A stretch of DNA of 64,000 bases. Origin: Pseudophaeobacter sp. (GTDB lineage Bacteria; Pseudomonadota; Alphaproteobacteria; Rhodobacterales; Rhodobacteraceae). Position numbers and translations under genes: made by a program. Below, one piece after another: positions 18,000 to 25,817 of this stretch (positions within the stretch are counted from its first letter, which is position 1; each line of letters opens with the position of its first letter). Under the pieces are notes generated by a model, which was not told the origin of the DNA, searched no databases, and saw only the letters and a program-made list of their open reading frames with translations. The stretch lies in the NCBI GenBank assembly GCA_027019165.1, contig JALUXC010000012.1, positions 372,001 to 436,000 of the forward strand, read 5' to 3'.

Positions 18000-18592
18000 G
18001 TCACAAGAAGGTTGCCATCCTGATTTCGGGCGGCGGCTCCAACATGGTGTCGCTGGTCGAGAGTATGACCGGGGATCACCCGGCGCGTCCCTGTCTGGTG
18101 CTCTCGAACAACGCGGATGCGGGCGGTCTGCAAAAGGCCGCGGCTGCCGGGATTGCAACCGCGGTTGTGGATCACCGTCCCTTCAAGGGGGATCGGGCTG
18201 CCTTTGAGGAAGATCTCGTGAAGCCCATTCTTGAGGCGGGCGCGGATATCGTCTGCCTTGCGGGGTTCATGCGTGTCCTGACAGCTGGGTTTGTCTCCCA
18301 GTTTCAGGGACGTATGTTGAACATTCATCCCTCGCTTTTGCCCAAATACAAAGGGCTGCACACCCATGCGCGGGCGATTGAGGCGGGTGATGCAGAGCAC
18401 GGCTGTACCGTGCATGAGGTCACGCCTGCCCTGGACGATGGTCCGATCCTGGGGCAAGCGCGGGTGCCGATCTTGCCAGATGACACGCCCGATGAACTGG
18501 CCGCACGGGTGCTGGTTCAGGAACATCGCCTCTATCCGGCGGTGCTACGGCGCTACGCTGCGGGCGATCGCAGCCGCCTCGACCTCACCTAG
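17996..18592 (+). CDS. purN: phosphoribosylglycinamide formyltransferase (GART)
   Basis: A 198-residue formyl-THF-dependent enzyme converting GAR to FGAR in purine synthesis. [13 protein letters not shown] is the phosphate loop. [12 protein letters not shown] and [20 protein letters not shown] form the catalytic region with the invariant Asn-x-His, and [14 protein letters not shown] contains the essential Asp. The GTG start at 17996 overlaps the purM stop. The stop overlaps the convergent small membrane-protein gene by 4 bases. Confidence 0.96.
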   Translation: MSHKKVAILISGGGSNMVSLVESMTGDHPARPCLVLSNNADAGGLQKAAAAGIATAVVDHRPFKGDRAAFEEDLVKPILEAGADIVCLAGFMRVLTAGFVSQFQGRMLNIHPSLLPKYKGLHTHARAIEAGDAEHGCTVHEVTPALDDGPILGQARVPILPDDTPDELAARVLVQEHRLYPAVLRRYAAGDRSRLDLT

Positions 18593-18795
18593 TTGAGACT
18601 GGCCACGTTGCCATGCCAATTGTCTGGCTGGCGCATTGGCTCTGGTGCCATCAGCGCGGATCCACCGAACAAGACGAGTAAGACAAGGGCACCTGCGGCG
18701 GCGCTGATCTGCCCTGTGCTTTGTCGTGTCGGGCGGGGAGATGGATTGTCCCAAAAAGTGGGGGGGCGGTTCAGTGGATTTGCGGATTGTGCCAT
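18589..18795 (-). CDS. small single-span membrane protein, hypothetical
   Basis: A 68-residue protein with a polar, proline-rich N-terminus and one hydrophobic segment (SAAAGALVLLVLFGGSALMA, about residues 31-50), followed by a short tail. AAGGAGG lies upstream of its ATG, a very strong ribosome site, which makes a real gene likely despite its size. It converges on purN with a 4-base overlap. Function unknown. Confidence 0.65.
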   Translation of the reverse strand: MAQSANPLNRPPTFWDNPSPRPTRQSTGQISAAAGALVLLVLFGGSALMAPEPMRQPDNWHGNVASLN

Positions 18796-19010
18796 GGTAG
18801 TGCCTCCTTGGATACGATGTCACAAGAGCTAGGCATGGCACCTCCATAAGTAAAGTGAATGATTTTTTGATATGGCATCACCAGGTTTGATTGTGTTGAG
18901 TGTCCTCCCCGCCCTCCGTGCAAAATTCTTGGGATGGACTTTGATCTTCCCTCAGCAAGCGTGTACGACGGCCTGACCACCATGTGTTACTGATCAGCGA
19001 CCGGACCCCC

Positions 19011-20168
19011 ATGCGAACTTTGACGACCACCGACGACTTGCGCGCCTTTTGCGAGGCAGCAGCCAAATGCCCTTATGTGACGGTGGATACGGAGTTCCTG
19101 CGCGAGCGAACCTACTATTCTAAGCTCTGCCTGATCCAGTTGGCCTTTTCGGGCGATGGCAAGGACGACGCGGTGCTGGTGGATCCGTTGGCGGATGGTC
19201 TGTCGCTGGAGCCGCTTTATGAGCTTTTCCGCGATGAGAGCGTCGTCAAAGTGTTCCATGCAGCGCGACAGGATCTGGAGATCTTCTGGGTCGATGCGGG
19301 GGTCTTTCCTCAGCCGCTGTTTGACACGCAAGTCGCGGCCATGGTCTGCGGTTTTGGCGAGCAGGTGGGCTATGAAACGCTGGTCCGCAAGATCGTCAAA
19401 CAGGGGCTCGACAAGACCTCGCGCTTTACCGACTGGTCACGCCGCCCCTTGAGCGATGCGCAAAAGACCTACGCTCTGGCCGACGTGACCCATCTGCGCA
19501 GGATTTACGAATACCTCGCTGCGGAGCTCGACCGTTCGGGTCGCAGCCATTGGGTTGCCGAAGAGCTTCAGGTGCTGACGGATCCGGCGACATACGACAT
19601 CCGCCCCGAAGAAGCCTGGCGCCGGGTCAAGACCCGGACGACATCCGGGAAATTCCTGGCGGTGGTGCGGGAACTTGCCGCCTTCCGCGAGGAGTATGCA
19701 CAACGCAACAACGTGCCGCGCAACCGGGTGTTCAAGGATGATGCGCTGGTCGAACTGGCCTCGACCAAACCCCGCACACCAGCCGATCTGGGCGGCTCAC
19801 GGCTTTTGTTGCGCGAGGCGCGCAAAGGAGCCATTGCCGATGGCATCCTCGAGGCTGTGGGGCGCGGCATGAATTGCCCGGCGGACAAACACCCCAAACC
19901 GGACCGCAGCCGAGAGAAACTGCAGGTCAATCCGGCTTTGGCCGATCTTCTTCGGGTGCTCCTCAAGGCCAAGACAGAAAGCGCAGGCGTTGCGGCCAAG
20001 CTGATCGCGCCGAGCGCCGATCTTGACGCTATCGCCGGTGGTCAGCGCGATGTGCCCGCCTTGTCAGGCTGGCGGCGCGAGGTCTTTGGCGAAGATGCAC
20101 TGCGCCTATGCGATGGTGAAATCGCCTTGGCCGCGCAGGGGCAGTCCGTCAAGGTTGTTTCTCTCTGA
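19011..20168 (+). CDS. rnd: ribonuclease D
   Basis: A 385-residue 3'-5' exoribonuclease for tRNA 3'-end maturation. The DEDD exonuclease motifs are visible: VTVDTEFLRERTYY (Exo I), HAARQDLEIFW (Exo II) and YALADVTHLRRIY (Exo III). They are followed by an HRDC region including FREEYAQRNNVPRNRVFKDDALVELA. The ATG at 19011 gives the usual family N-terminus (MRTLTTTDDL); an in-frame GTG at 18984 is an alternative, and neither has a strong RBS. About 215 bases without a gene precede it. Confidence 0.94.
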   Translation: MRTLTTTDDLRAFCEAAAKCPYVTVDTEFLRERTYYSKLCLIQLAFSGDGKDDAVLVDPLADGLSLEPLYELFRDESVVKVFHAARQDLEIFWVDAGVFPQPLFDTQVAAMVCGFGEQVGYETLVRKIVKQGLDKTSRFTDWSRRPLSDAQKTYALADVTHLRRIYEYLAAELDRSGRSHWVAEELQVLTDPATYDIRPEEAWRRVKTRTTSGKFLAVVRELAAFREEYAQRNNVPRNRVFKDDALVELASTKPRTPADLGGSRLLLREARKGAIADGILEAVGRGMNCPADKHPKPDRSREKLQVNPALADLLRVLLKAKTESAGVAAKLIAPSADLDAIAGGQRDVPALSGWRREVFGEDALRLCDGEIALAAQGQSVKVVSL

Positions 20169-20188
20169 TCTGAAGTTACAGATCAGAG
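20163..20188. terminator. perfect 10-bp inverted repeat between rnd and lipoprotein gene
   Basis: CTCTGATCTG and CAGATCAGAG flank a 6-base loop and overlap the rnd stop. It lies between convergent genes, so a bidirectional terminator role is plausible, but no adjacent T-run is present; a T6 occurs 24 bases downstream. Confidence 0.45.
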
Positions 20189-20250
20189 GGCGATCGATCT
20201 ATGTGAATTGGGTTTTTTGATCGCCAAGGGCGGCGGTCAAATGGGACCTT

Positions 20251-20760
20251 CTACCGGCGGCGGCTTTCGCGGGCGTTGGAGGATCCGTTGACCCGGATCA
20301 AGCGCACACCGGACAGGTCTTCGTTGGTTAGACTGCGCGCCGCACGCAGGGTCCGCGTGAATTCGCTGCCCACAGGTGTGGCATTTTCGGGGTAGACGAC
20401 GCGGAAGTCGTATTCGAGAATCGATGGATCTTCATTTGCAACCGGACGCAGTTCGACATCAAAGGCGCCCTGGCGCGAGGCAACACCCGTTACGTAGATG
20501 ATTGCGCCTACCGGTGTACGTTCTATCCGCAATTCGCTCACTTCAGCGACCAGCACCGTGCGATCCTCGGCCTCGGGCTTATCAAAAAGGCCTCGCCCGG
20601 TTTTTTCTGGGATCAATGGGTTCACGTCTTCACTGACCGGGGCTTCTGACACTTCGGATGAGCCGAACCAGTTGGATGGGTTGATACGGGAGTCGCGCCA
20701 GCCGCCGCAGCCTGCCAAAACAATGGACCCGGCCAGAAGTAGTGTTAGGGGTTTGCGCAT
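20251..20760 (-). CDS. putative lipoprotein
   Basis: A 169-residue exported protein. The signal peptide MRKPLTLLLAGSIVLAGCGG ends in the lipobox LAGC, so Cys18 should be lipidated. The mature part is polar, with RTPVGAIIYVTGVASRQGAF and YDFRVVYPENATPVGS, suggesting a small beta-sandwich domain. It is conserved-looking but not a named family I recognise. A GGCGGGAT box precedes the ATG at 20760. It is divergent from the SufE gene. Confidence 0.82.
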   Translation of the reverse strand: MRKPLTLLLAGSIVLAGCGGWRDSRINPSNWFGSSEVSEAPVSEDVNPLIPEKTGRGLFDKPEAEDRTVLVAEVSELRIERTPVGAIIYVTGVASRQGAFDVELRPVANEDPSILEYDFRVVYPENATPVGSEFTRTLRAARSLTNEDLSGVRLIRVNGSSNARESRRR

Positions 20761-20895
20761 GATATCCCGCCCGTTTGAGTTCTCCCTGACCGTGGTTACC
20801 CGATTGAAGCTGCGTTGAAAAGCGGTTGAAAACGTGGGGCGGTCGGCATAGGTCCTCATCTGCCCGAAGTGAAACCGCAAAAGGGGTATCTGCCC

Positions 20896-21303
20896 ATGGC
20901 CAGCGCCGCGTTCGAAGAGATCGTCGAGGATTTCGAATTCCTGGAGGACTGGGAAGATCGCTATCGTCATGTGATCGATCAGGGCAAAGCGATGGAGCCG
21001 CTGGAGGATGCCTTTAAGGTCCCGGCAACCAAGGTCGAGGGCTGCGCCAGTCAGGTCTGGCTGCATCCGACCCTTGAAAACGGAACCTTCCGCTTTGACG
21101 GTGACAGCGACGCGATGATCGTGCGCGGCCTCATCGCGGTTTTAAGGTCTTTGTACAACGGGCTTTCCCCGGCAGAGGTACTGGCGGTGGATGCCAAGGC
21201 CGAGCTGGGGCGTCTTGGATTGAACGACCATCTGTCAGCGCAGCGGTCCAACGGTCTGCGCGCCATGATCGAACGCATCCGCGAGATTGCCGCCGGGGCA
21301 TGA
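20896..21303 (+). CDS. sufE: SufE family sulfur acceptor
   Basis: A 135-residue protein that takes persulfide sulfur from the cysteine desulfurase SufS and passes it to the Fe-S scaffold. VEGCASQVWL contains the acceptor Cys50; the DWEDRYRHVIDQGKAM start and SNGLRAMIERIREIA end match the family. The ATG at 20896 has AAAGGGG upstream. The rest of the suf operon is not here. Its stop directly abuts that of the convergent WYL regulator gene, with no spacer. Confidence 0.93.
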   Translation: MASAAFEEIVEDFEFLEDWEDRYRHVIDQGKAMEPLEDAFKVPATKVEGCASQVWLHPTLENGTFRFDGDSDAMIVRGLIAVLRSLYNGLSPAEVLAVDAKAELGRLGLNDHLSAQRSNGLRAMIERIREIAAGA

Positions 21304-22026
21304 TCAGTCCTGTTGCGAGGTACATGGGGTTTCAACGCGCCTGTCCCGTGCCCGCAGATCCTCGACAAACGCCCTGAGCAAGCTGACCCGGCGCGGGCGA
21401 AAGCTCTCTGCGGTCTTTTTGTACCCTTCGATGCGGGTAACGTGGAAGCTGCGGAAATCCCGCCGTTTGCAACACCAGGCCAAAAGCATCACATTGCGAT
21501 CATGGTAGGACAGGGCCAGCGGATAGATCCGCCGCTGGGTCCGGGCCTCTTTGAGATCGCGATAGCCGATATCCAAAGCCTCTTCCGCCCACATGGCCTC
21601 TCGTAGAAGTGTCATGTCGATTGTTGGCTCCGGCGGTGTGTTGAACCTCTGGACCAGATTGACCGCATGCATGGCTTGGCGCTGCTGGCGTTCGGGCAGG
21701 GTCGCAAGGATCTTGACCAAAGCATCATTCGCGGCCTGCGCCAGATCGGTATCGCCGCGCTGGGTCACATCTGCAAGGCCCAGCGTCAGCGCTTCGAGTT
21801 CGATCTGAGTAAAGGTTTGCGGCGGCAGGGCAGGGTCTTCGGTCATGGTATACCCAAGCCCCGCCTCACCTTCGATGCGCGCACCAGCCGCGCGCAAGCT
21901 TTCGATGTCGCGATAGATGGTGCGTTCGGAGACCTCCATCGAGGCAGCCAGCCGTGCAGCGGTGACCGGAGGGCGCAGGCCGCGGATGAGATGGAGGAGG
22001 CGGAACAGGCGATCGCTTTTTGACAT
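21304..22026 (-). CDS. YafY-type transcriptional regulator (HTH + WYL)
   Basis: A 240-residue regulator. The N-terminal DeoR-like winged helix contains TAARLAASMEVSERTIYRDI. The C-terminal WYL domain, at about 140-215, contains YPLALSYHDRNVMLLAWCCK and RSFHVTRIEGYK. It is divergent from a GST gene with a 111-base interval, a common pairing in which the regulator controls the GST. The ligand is unknown. Confidence 0.9.
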   Translation of the reverse strand: MSKSDRLFRLLHLIRGLRPPVTAARLAASMEVSERTIYRDIESLRAAGARIEGEAGLGYTMTEDPALPPQTFTQIELEALTLGLADVTQRGDTDLAQAANDALVKILATLPERQQRQAMHAVNLVQRFNTPPEPTIDMTLLREAMWAEEALDIGYRDLKEARTQRRIYPLALSYHDRNVMLLAWCCKRRDFRSFHVTRIEGYKKTAESFRPRRVSLLRAFVEDLRARDRRVETPCTSQQD

Positions 22027-22137
22027 GAGGAATGGCTAGCTGAAAGATCCTGACAGGAATTGGCAGGAGGTTAGCCGCATAAGTCCCACATCATCAATCC
22101 CAAGATGACAGACACACAGAGAGAGAAGGTCTTTGAT

Positions 22138-22767
22138 ATGCCGAAACTATTCCATTCCCCGAACACCCGGTCCTCGCGCGTGGTTGCCCAGTTGATGCAG
22201 ATGGGGCATCTGAACGACGTAGAGGTTGTGGTTGTTGATGTCCCGCGCCATGACGGTGGTGGGCGACGGGACCCCAGGAATGCACATCCAGAGGGAAAGG
22301 TCCCCTTCCTGATCACCGACGATGGCCAGGAGGTGCGCGAAAGCGCAGCCATCATGATGTATCTGGAGGAGCTGTTCGACCAGCCGCTCAGCCCCAAGCC
22401 CGGGACGGATGAACGCGGCGCTTACCTCACGTGGATGGCCTACTATGGCGGTGTGCTGGAGCCTGTGCTGGTGGCCTCGGTCGCGGGATTTGAGCATCCG
22501 GCCTTTGCCAGCACCTTCCGCAGTATGGCGGAGATCGGAGCCGCCATTGAGCGAGGCCTTGGCGATAAGCCGTTTCTTTTGGGGAGCGAGCTTAGTACTG
22601 CGGACATCCTGATGGCTTCGGCTTTTCAATGGGCGCCGCAGTTCATGCCGGACAGCACGGTGATCAAGGCCTGGGTCAAACGGGTTGGTGAGACGATGGA
22701 TGGCGCGGCGCTTCAGGCTTTTGAGGCCGCAGCCATGGAGCAGCTTGCTGCAGTTGAACCCGCATAA
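22138..22767 (+). CDS. glutathione S-transferase family protein
   Basis: A 209-residue GST with an N-terminal thioredoxin-like domain (MPKLFHSPNTRSSRVVAQLM, GKVPFLITDDGQEVRESAAI) and a helical C-terminal domain with GSELSTADILMASAFQWA. The start at 22138 is preceded by AAGG; an upstream ATG at 22105 would add 11 atypical residues. Likely controlled by the divergent WYL regulator. Substrate unknown. Confidence 0.88.
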   Translation: MPKLFHSPNTRSSRVVAQLMQMGHLNDVEVVVVDVPRHDGGGRRDPRNAHPEGKVPFLITDDGQEVRESAAIMMYLEELFDQPLSPKPGTDERGAYLTWMAYYGGVLEPVLVASVAGFEHPAFASTFRSMAEIGAAIERGLGDKPFLLGSELSTADILMASAFQWAPQFMPDSTVIKAWVKRVGETMDGAALQAFEAAAMEQLAAVEPA

Positions 22768-22779
22768 ACTGGTGTAAAT

Positions 22780-22812
22780 CGGGCTGACTTGTCAGTGCGG
22801 CGCGTCAGCCCG
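22780..22812. terminator. inverted repeat at convergent GST/DUF1638 ends
   Basis: CGGGCTGAC and GTCAGCCCG (9 perfect pairs, 15-base loop) straddle the 37-base gap between the convergent genes and run into the 3' end of the DUF1638 gene. No T-run; a possible shared terminator. Confidence 0.35.
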
Positions 22813-23518
22813 TCGCCCAGCCGGTCAGGCTGCTCTCAAGATCGCCATAGCCCGTGTGGCGGTGCTCAAACGCCAGTCCCATGCGGTCGGCGCAGTCTTT
22901 GGCTTTCTCCAGCAAGGCCGGATCTTGGATCTGCGACTGGTAGACCAGCTTGGTGTAGTTCCCAAAAACCATGTCCCGCAGCTCAGGGTGCTTATCTAGA
23001 CCCATTGGGCGCCAGACAAAGGCGTCGAACTGTTTGACCAGAAAGTCGGTCAGATAGAAGGCGGTGATTTCCCCGTCTTCGGCCTGCTGCGCAAAGGCGT
23101 CGTTGCCTTCGAAGAAGGCATAGCAATGGGGGCCAGGAACCATTTCCACGCCCAGGTCGGCACATGCGCGCTCCAGTCGTCCGCCGGTGCCGCAATCGGC
23201 ATAGACCACGTAGATCTGGTCATAGACGGTGCGGTGTTTGCGCACGGCGCCTTCAACGGCCTCAACGATCTGATCCGGATAAAGATGAAGTTTCGCTGGC
23301 AGGCAGGTCAGATCCATATGATCCAGACCGTTCTTTTGCTTGATATCAAGGATTTCGCGGGCCAGCGCGCCGCAGCCGATCAACAAGATGCGCCCGGTCT
23401 TTTTCTCGGGCGCTGCAAGCCCCTCTTCGCGCAGGGAGCTTTCATCCAAGCTGCGCCCGGATGGGGGGAGGAATGCAGCCCGCTCTGTCAGGCGGGCTGC
23501 GCGTCCTTTGCGTGCCAA
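22805..23518 (-). CDS. DUF1638 domain protein coupled to corrinoid protein
   Basis: A 237-residue protein. After a ~40-residue variable N-terminus come ILLIGCGALAREILDIKQKNG, YVVYADCGTGGRLERAC, and MVPGPHCYAFFEGNDAF, the conserved DUF1638 blocks with several Cys and His (IGCG, DCGTGG, GPHCY). The start lies one base after the stop of the corrinoid-protein gene, so translation is coupled. DUF1638 genes are often found beside corrinoid methyltransferase genes, but the activity is not established. A role in loading, repair or methyl transfer to the corrinoid partner is inference. Confidence 0.85.
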   Translation of the reverse strand: MARKGRAARLTERAAFLPPSGRSLDESSLREEGLAAPEKKTGRILLIGCGALAREILDIKQKNGLDHMDLTCLPAKLHLYPDQIVEAVEGAVRKHRTVYDQIYVVYADCGTGGRLERACADLGVEMVPGPHCYAFFEGNDAFAQQAEDGEITAFYLTDFLVKQFDAFVWRPMGLDKHPELRDMVFGNYTKLVYQSQIQDPALLEKAKDCADRMGLAFEHRHTGYGDLESSLTGWATG

Positions 23519-23519
23519 A

Positions 23520-24221
23520 TCAGGCGCTCATCTGGTTGTGCTTGCGCGCAACAAAGTCCTTGGCGGTTTCCACGGCCACGGCCGCATCGCGGCAATAGGC
23601 ATCTGCGCCGATTGCCTTGCCGAACTCTTCGTTCAGTGGAGCGCCACCAACGAGAACGATGTAGTCATCGCGCTTGCCCTGTTCGACCATCGTGTCGATC
23701 ACGACCTTCATATAGGGCATCGTGGTCGTCAGCAGAGCCGACATGCCAAGGATGTCGGGCTTGTGCTCTTCCAGAGCCTCAAGGTAGTTTTCGACCGGGT
23801 TGTTGATGCCCAGGTCCACAACCTCGAAACCGGCGCCTTCCATCATCATCGACACCAGGTTCTTGCCGATGTCATGGATGTCGCCTTTTACCGTACCGAT
23901 CACCATGGAGCCCATGCGCGGAGCGCCGGTTTCGGCCAGCAGCGGTTTCAGGATGGCCATGCCGCCTTTCATGGCGTTGGCCGCCAGCAGAACCTCAGGG
24001 ACGAACAGAATGCCATCGCGGAAGTCGGCACCAACGATGGTCATGCCACCCACCAAAGCCTCGGTCAGGATCTTGTAGGGCGCCCAGCCGCGTTCCAGAA
24101 GGATGTTCACACCCTCCTCGATCTCTTCTTTCATCCCATCGTAAAGATCGTCAAACATCTGCTGAACAAGTTCTTCATCGTCCAGCTCCGCCAGGATGAT
24201 TTCGTCTTCTTCTTCCGACAT
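23520..24221 (-). CDS. cobalamin-binding (corrinoid) methyl carrier protein
   Basis: A 233-residue two-domain protein. Residues ~12-98 are the four-helix cap (LYDGMKEEIEEGVNILLERG, VPEVLLAANAMKGGMAIL). Residues ~100-230 are the Rossmann-like B12 domain with GDIHDIGKNLV, giving the lower-ligand motif Asp114-x-His116-x-x-Gly119. It corresponds to the central module of MetH or to MtbC/MttC-type carriers. No catalytic methyltransferase domain is fused. With the separate homocysteine-binding protein 1.6 kb away it fits a split methionine synthase. The acidic N-terminus (EEEDE) is notable. Confidence 0.93.
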   Translation of the reverse strand: MSEEEDEIILAELDDEELVQQMFDDLYDGMKEEIEEGVNILLERGWAPYKILTEALVGGMTIVGADFRDGILFVPEVLLAANAMKGGMAILKPLLAETGAPRMGSMVIGTVKGDIHDIGKNLVSMMMEGAGFEVVDLGINNPVENYLEALEEHKPDILGMSALLTTTMPYMKVVIDTMVEQGKRDDYIVLVGGAPLNEEFGKAIGADAYCRDAAVAVETAKDFVARKHNQMSA

Positions 24222-24403
24222 GCGCCTATTCCTTGACTGGCGGGGTAACCCCGGCTTGGCCTTCTTATTCGACTAATGGGCCAGAATGCCGCAGCGAGAC
24301 TGCATTATTTGCGACATTGCCTTTATCCGAACCGACCTATAGGCGGAAAACATGCCGAATGATAATGAAGAATTCGCAAGGAAATCTTCGGTTTTGCTTG
24401 TTT

Positions 24404-24418
24404 GTTCTTTATTTGTTC
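24404..24418 (+). promoter_or_regulatory. candidate LexA (SOS) box, alphaproteobacterial type
   Basis: GTTC-TTTATTT-GTTC matches exactly the GTTC-N7-GTTC consensus of alphaproteobacterial LexA. It lies 25 bases before the ATG of the radical SAM gene, a repressor-like position overlapping the promoter or leader. The match is 8 fixed bases, so binding needs testing. Confidence 0.6.
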
Positions 24419-24442
24419 CTGCGGTTCTGTCATCTAACGGGC

Positions 24443-25522
24443 ATGACCTCGGTTCCAGATCCCACTTTGCTGCGTCGCAAAGCGCGCGCCAGCCTCAGCA
24501 ATGCGTCCTGCCGCTTTGAGCCGGAGCGGATGACGGTTGATGACGGCTGGGAGCAAGACGCGCCTCTGGAGGTGATTCCCACCGAAATCCGGCAAGAGAT
24601 CGCCCGCAGTATCATCAGCTACAACCGATCGCCCGATCTGCCCTTTGATCGCTCGATCAATCCTTATCGCGGTTGTGAGCATGGCTGTATCTATTGTTTC
24701 GCACGGCCAAGTCATGCCTATCTGGGCCTTTCACCGGGGCTTGATTTTGAAACCCGCCTGATCGCGCGTCCCAATGCGCCGGACGTTCTGCGGCAGGAGC
24801 TATCGGCTAAGCGCTATCGTGTCGCCCCGATCGCCATCGGCACCAACACCGATCCCTATCAGCCTTGCGAGCGGGATCTGGGGATCACCCGTCGGTGTCT
24901 TGAGGTGCTGCGCGAGTTCAACCACCCTGTTGCCATCGTGACAAAGGGGGCGATGATCGAGCGGGATATCGATATCCTTGCGCCCATGGCTGCACAGGGG
25001 CTGGTTCGGGTTGGGGTATCCGTGACCACGCTCGACGCTGATCTGTCGCGCCGGATGGAGCCGCGTGCACCTCTGCCCACCCGCAGGCTGGCTACGATGC
25101 GCAAATTGACAGATGCCGGGATCCCGGTGCGGATCATGACCTCACCCATCGTGCCCGGCCTGACCGACCACGAGGTTGAGGCGCTTTTGGCTGCCGGTGC
25201 CGAGGCGGGGGCAGATGCGGCCAGTTGGATCATGCTCCGCCTGCCGCGCGAAGTGTCCGAGTTGTGGCAGGAATGGCTGGCCGCGCATGAACCGGCCCGC
25301 GCTGCAAAGGTGATGGCACGCCTGCGCGAGATGCACGGAGGGCGCGACTATGATCCGCGCTGGGGGCACCGGATGCGCGGCGAAGGCGAGTATGCAGAAA
25401 TGATCGCCCGTAGGTTTCGCGCGGCCTGCAAGCGACTTGGTTTGAAAGAGAAATCGCCCACCCTGCGGTGTGATGCCTTTGGGGTGCCGCCGCAGGCAGG
25501 TGACCAATTGCCCCTGTTTTGA
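24443..25522 (+). CDS. PA0069-family radical SAM protein (spore photoproduct lyase-like)
   Basis: A 359-residue radical SAM enzyme. The cluster motif is CEHGCIYCFAR (CxxxCxxC), preceded by YNRSPDLPFDRSINPYRG, both typical of the PA0069/SplB-like family. IAIGTNTDPYQPCERDL and TKGAMIERDIDIL follow in the barrel. The ATG at 24443 gives the conserved length; a longer in-frame ORF reaches 24233 but covers the putative LexA box and has atypical sequence. The reaction is unknown; DNA lesion repair is plausible given similarity to SplB and the SOS-type box. It is followed closely by DUF6500. Confidence 0.9.
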   Translation: MTSVPDPTLLRRKARASLSNASCRFEPERMTVDDGWEQDAPLEVIPTEIRQEIARSIISYNRSPDLPFDRSINPYRGCEHGCIYCFARPSHAYLGLSPGLDFETRLIARPNAPDVLRQELSAKRYRVAPIAIGTNTDPYQPCERDLGITRRCLEVLREFNHPVAIVTKGAMIERDIDILAPMAAQGLVRVGVSVTTLDADLSRRMEPRAPLPTRRLATMRKLTDAGIPVRIMTSPIVPGLTDHEVEALLAAGAEAGADAASWIMLRLPREVSELWQEWLAAHEPARAAKVMARLREMHGGRDYDPRWGHRMRGEGEYAEMIARRFRAACKRLGLKEKSPTLRCDAFGVPPQAGDQLPLF

Positions 25523-25532
25523 GAGACACGAC

Positions 25533-25751
25533 ATGCGTCAAAGTTTGAGAGAAAAGGTCATCACAGTTTGCGAGCGCAAGATCGCCCAAAAAGGTCCGGG
25601 TGTTGGCCTGTCCTTTTATGCCTTCTTTGCAAACAAGAATGACGATCCTGACCTTTTGATGGAGGCAGCGACATGGTGGATTGCCACGCATCGACTTGAT
25701 CATTTTGAAAAGGCGACACGAATTCGGGATATGGTGCAGGCAGGGATCTAG
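25533..25751 (+). CDS. DUF6500-like small protein
   Basis: A 72-residue protein, MRQSLREKVITVCERKIAQ at the start, then GPGVGLSFYAFFANKNDDP and AATWWIATHRLDHFEKATRI. These blocks match what I recall as DUF6500; that name is from memory. It starts 10 bases after the radical SAM gene and ends at a strong bidirectional terminator, so the two probably form an operon. Function unknown. Confidence 0.78.
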   Translation: MRQSLREKVITVCERKIAQKGPGVGLSFYAFFANKNDDPDLLMEAATWWIATHRLDHFEKATRIRDMVQAGI

Positions 25752-25761
25752 GCTGCATGAA

Positions 25762-25784
25762 AAAGGGGCCTGAACGGCCCCTTT
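25762..25784. terminator. bidirectional rho-independent terminator
   Basis: AAAGGGGCC and GGCCCCTTT flank a 5-base loop; T-runs are present on both strands. It separates the DUF6500 gene and the convergent homocysteine methyltransferase gene. Confidence 0.9.
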
Positions 25785-25817
25785 GCTGTCCCAGTCAGAG
25801 CAGCCCCTGTCAGCAGA

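Noticed and set aside
24233-24442. 70-residue N-terminal extension of the radical SAM protein
   Set aside because: It covers the LexA-type box and an AT-rich leader, has no RBS, and is not family-like; ATG 24443 gives the normal length.
24653-24668. FNR-like dyad TTGATCGCTCGATCAA
   Set aside because: Spacer is 6 instead of 4 bases and it lies inside the radical SAM coding region.
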